Shown here piece by piece: positions 63,155-64,000 of a DNA stretch of 64,000 nucleotides. The stretch comes from Nannochloris sp. 'desiccata' (Eukaryota > Chlorophyta > Trebouxiophyceae > Chlorellales > Chlorellaceae). Position 1 is the stretch's first letter. Each line of letters opens with the position of its first letter. The stretch covers positions 62,001 to 126,000 of the forward strand of contig JAGTXX020000011.1 of assembly GCA_019044685.2 (NCBI GenBank), given 5' to 3'. The position numbers and the translations under genes were made by a program. A model generated the notes under the pieces. The model was not told the origin of the DNA, did no database searches, and worked only from the letters and a program-made list of their open reading frames with translations.

Positions 63155-64000
63155 ATGAATTTTCTCGCATCATTCTTGCTCCTGAATGTAGTGTTTACTG
63201 TGATTGGTGCCAACCCAGTGCCTCCCAGTGGACGCTTTGCCTATCCCGGAGGCCCTGATCTGGCAACAGGGGTTTGGATGGCTGTAGCAGAAAACTCAGA
63301 TTCAGCCGTAGTTATGGCGGTGGCGAATGCAGGTGGCCAGCTCTCGGTCCGCCAACCAAGTACTGGCGAAGTTATCACAACCGTGATCAACTATATTTCC
63401 TATGAATGCATCGATGACAACGTCTTTGTAGCCACTATAGAAGGTATTAGCTACCCTACGTTGGCTCAAATTAGTCAATGTAGCATATATTTTATTAATG
63501 AAACACATAGAGCGGTAAATAGTTTACCGTTGAGTGGAGGAAAGTGTCCAAATGCTGCCTTTTCTGGATTTAATTTAGGGCCTAATGGCGCATTTGTCAG
63601 CTCTAATATCTACAGATACGTAGATGGAGTATTACCCAGGCCAACCTCTTTTGTTTGCCAAAACAGGACGACAGCAACATTCGCTGCCGTACCTCCTACT
63701 TCCTCACCTAGTCTCCCAATCATGCGTCTTCCTCAAAACACCACTAACACTTCGAGTACCACTCTTTTCCCATCATCCGGTTCCTTAGCACTTCCACCAG
63801 CACCAGCACCCCCTTCACCACCCTCCCCTTTCCCTACTCTATCTAAATCTGGTGGGGCTGCAGTGCCTCTAGGGATCTGGAAAACAGCAGACAATGTAGA
63901 AATTATAACCAGAGATGGATTTTATGCTATTATTTATGATCCATTTACTAATAAACTACTAGCGAAACGAGCAAAGTATTTTAATCACCAGTGTCTTGAT
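63155..64000 (+). CDS. Secreted Pro/Ser-rich protein with repeated module (3' end outside window)
   Basis: The frame is open for 282 codons and runs off the window. MNFLASFLLLNVVFTVIGAN is a secretory signal peptide. A first module begins GVWMAVAENSD, has a QPSTGEV turn, and ends YECIDD. A Cys-containing stretch with two N-glycosylation-type sites and a Ser/Thr/Pro linker (ALPPAPAPPSPPSPF) follows. A second module begins GIWKTADNVE, has a DPFTNK turn and ends HQCLD, matching the first in spacing. This is typical of algal cell-wall or matrix proteins, in which Pro-rich linkers join small globular domains. No family is recognised. No stop codon or intron is visible before the edge. Confidence 0.7.
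   Translation, partial: MNFLASFLLLNVVFTVIGANPVPPSGRFAYPGGPDLATGVWMAVAENSDSAVVMAVANAGGQLSVRQPSTGEVITTVINYISYECIDDNVFVATIEGISYPTLAQISQCSIYFINETHRAVNSLPLSGGKCPNAAFSGFNLGPNGAFVSSNIYRYVDGVLPRPTSFVCQNRTTATFAAVPPTSSPSLPIMRLPQNTTNTSSTTLFPSSGSLALPPAPAPPSPPSPFPTLSKSGGAAVPLGIWKTADNVEIITRDGFYAIIYDPFTNKLLAKRAKYFNHQCLD

Noticed and set aside
1..64000. tRNA, rRNA, CRISPR, prophage or viral insert
   Set aside because: I looked for their patterns by eye and found no supported case; a covariance-model scan would be the proper test for tRNAs.

Overview
This is a nuclear genome window from a compact-genome green alga. The evidence is eukaryotic gene structure (spliceosomal GT-AG introns of about 70-230 nt, usually 1-3 per gene) combined with chloroplast-type genes: a plastid-like alpha-amylase, a starch branching enzyme, a thylakoid-lumen cyclophilin (CYP38/TLP40 type), a lumenal Cys-motif protein and a plastid NTF2-like membrane protein. 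A plant-like RNA-silencing pair (Dicer and Argonaute) is also present. Base composition is moderate to AT-leaning, unlike GC-rich Chlamydomonas. I cannot tell a trebouxiophyte from an ulvophyte or another chlorophyte from sequence alone. I see no tRNA, rRNA or CRISPR array and no intact transposon.

Layout. At 0-8.5 kb are a chloroplast inner-membrane-like protein, an inositol monophosphatase, MAF1, a FANCE-like protein, an organellar TPR protein and a small hendecad coiled-coil membrane protein. An unresolved, more GC-rich 1.7 kb stretch follows (8.4-10.1 kb). At 10-24.6 kb are alpha-amylase, CYP38 (with an apparent homopolymer frameshift), a 75-aa membrane protein packed against it, a BAH-domain cytosine-5 DNA methyltransferase, a Gly-rich protein, the PLP-homeostasis protein (YggS family), a lumenal protein, CSN8, an NTF2-like membrane protein and a rhodanese/TrhO-type protein. 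At 24.6-31 kb are a LINE remnant, an FBXO9-like F-box protein, a NIPSNAP protein and a RhoGAP-like protein. At 31-45 kb are FAM91, starch branching enzyme, GPN1, NAA50, HPPD, a SET-domain methyltransferase and phosphatidylinositol synthase. From 45.4 kb to the end everything is on the + strand: a 2,202-residue coiled-coil protein, Dicer, Argonaute and a secreted Pro-rich protein cut by the window edge.

The genes mostly alternate in strand, giving about ten head-to-head pairs with short shared promoters. The most notable unit is the tandem Dicer-Argonaute pair, 342 bp apart on the same strand, with catalytic residues present in both proteins. A BAH-type DNA methyltransferase lies 35 kb upstream and carries SUMO-interacting-like and PCNA-binding-like motifs. 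Together they could form a small-RNA and chromatin-silencing toolkit, although their physical link may be chance. Exon coordinates were worked out by hand from splice consensus and reading phase; no transcript data were available.
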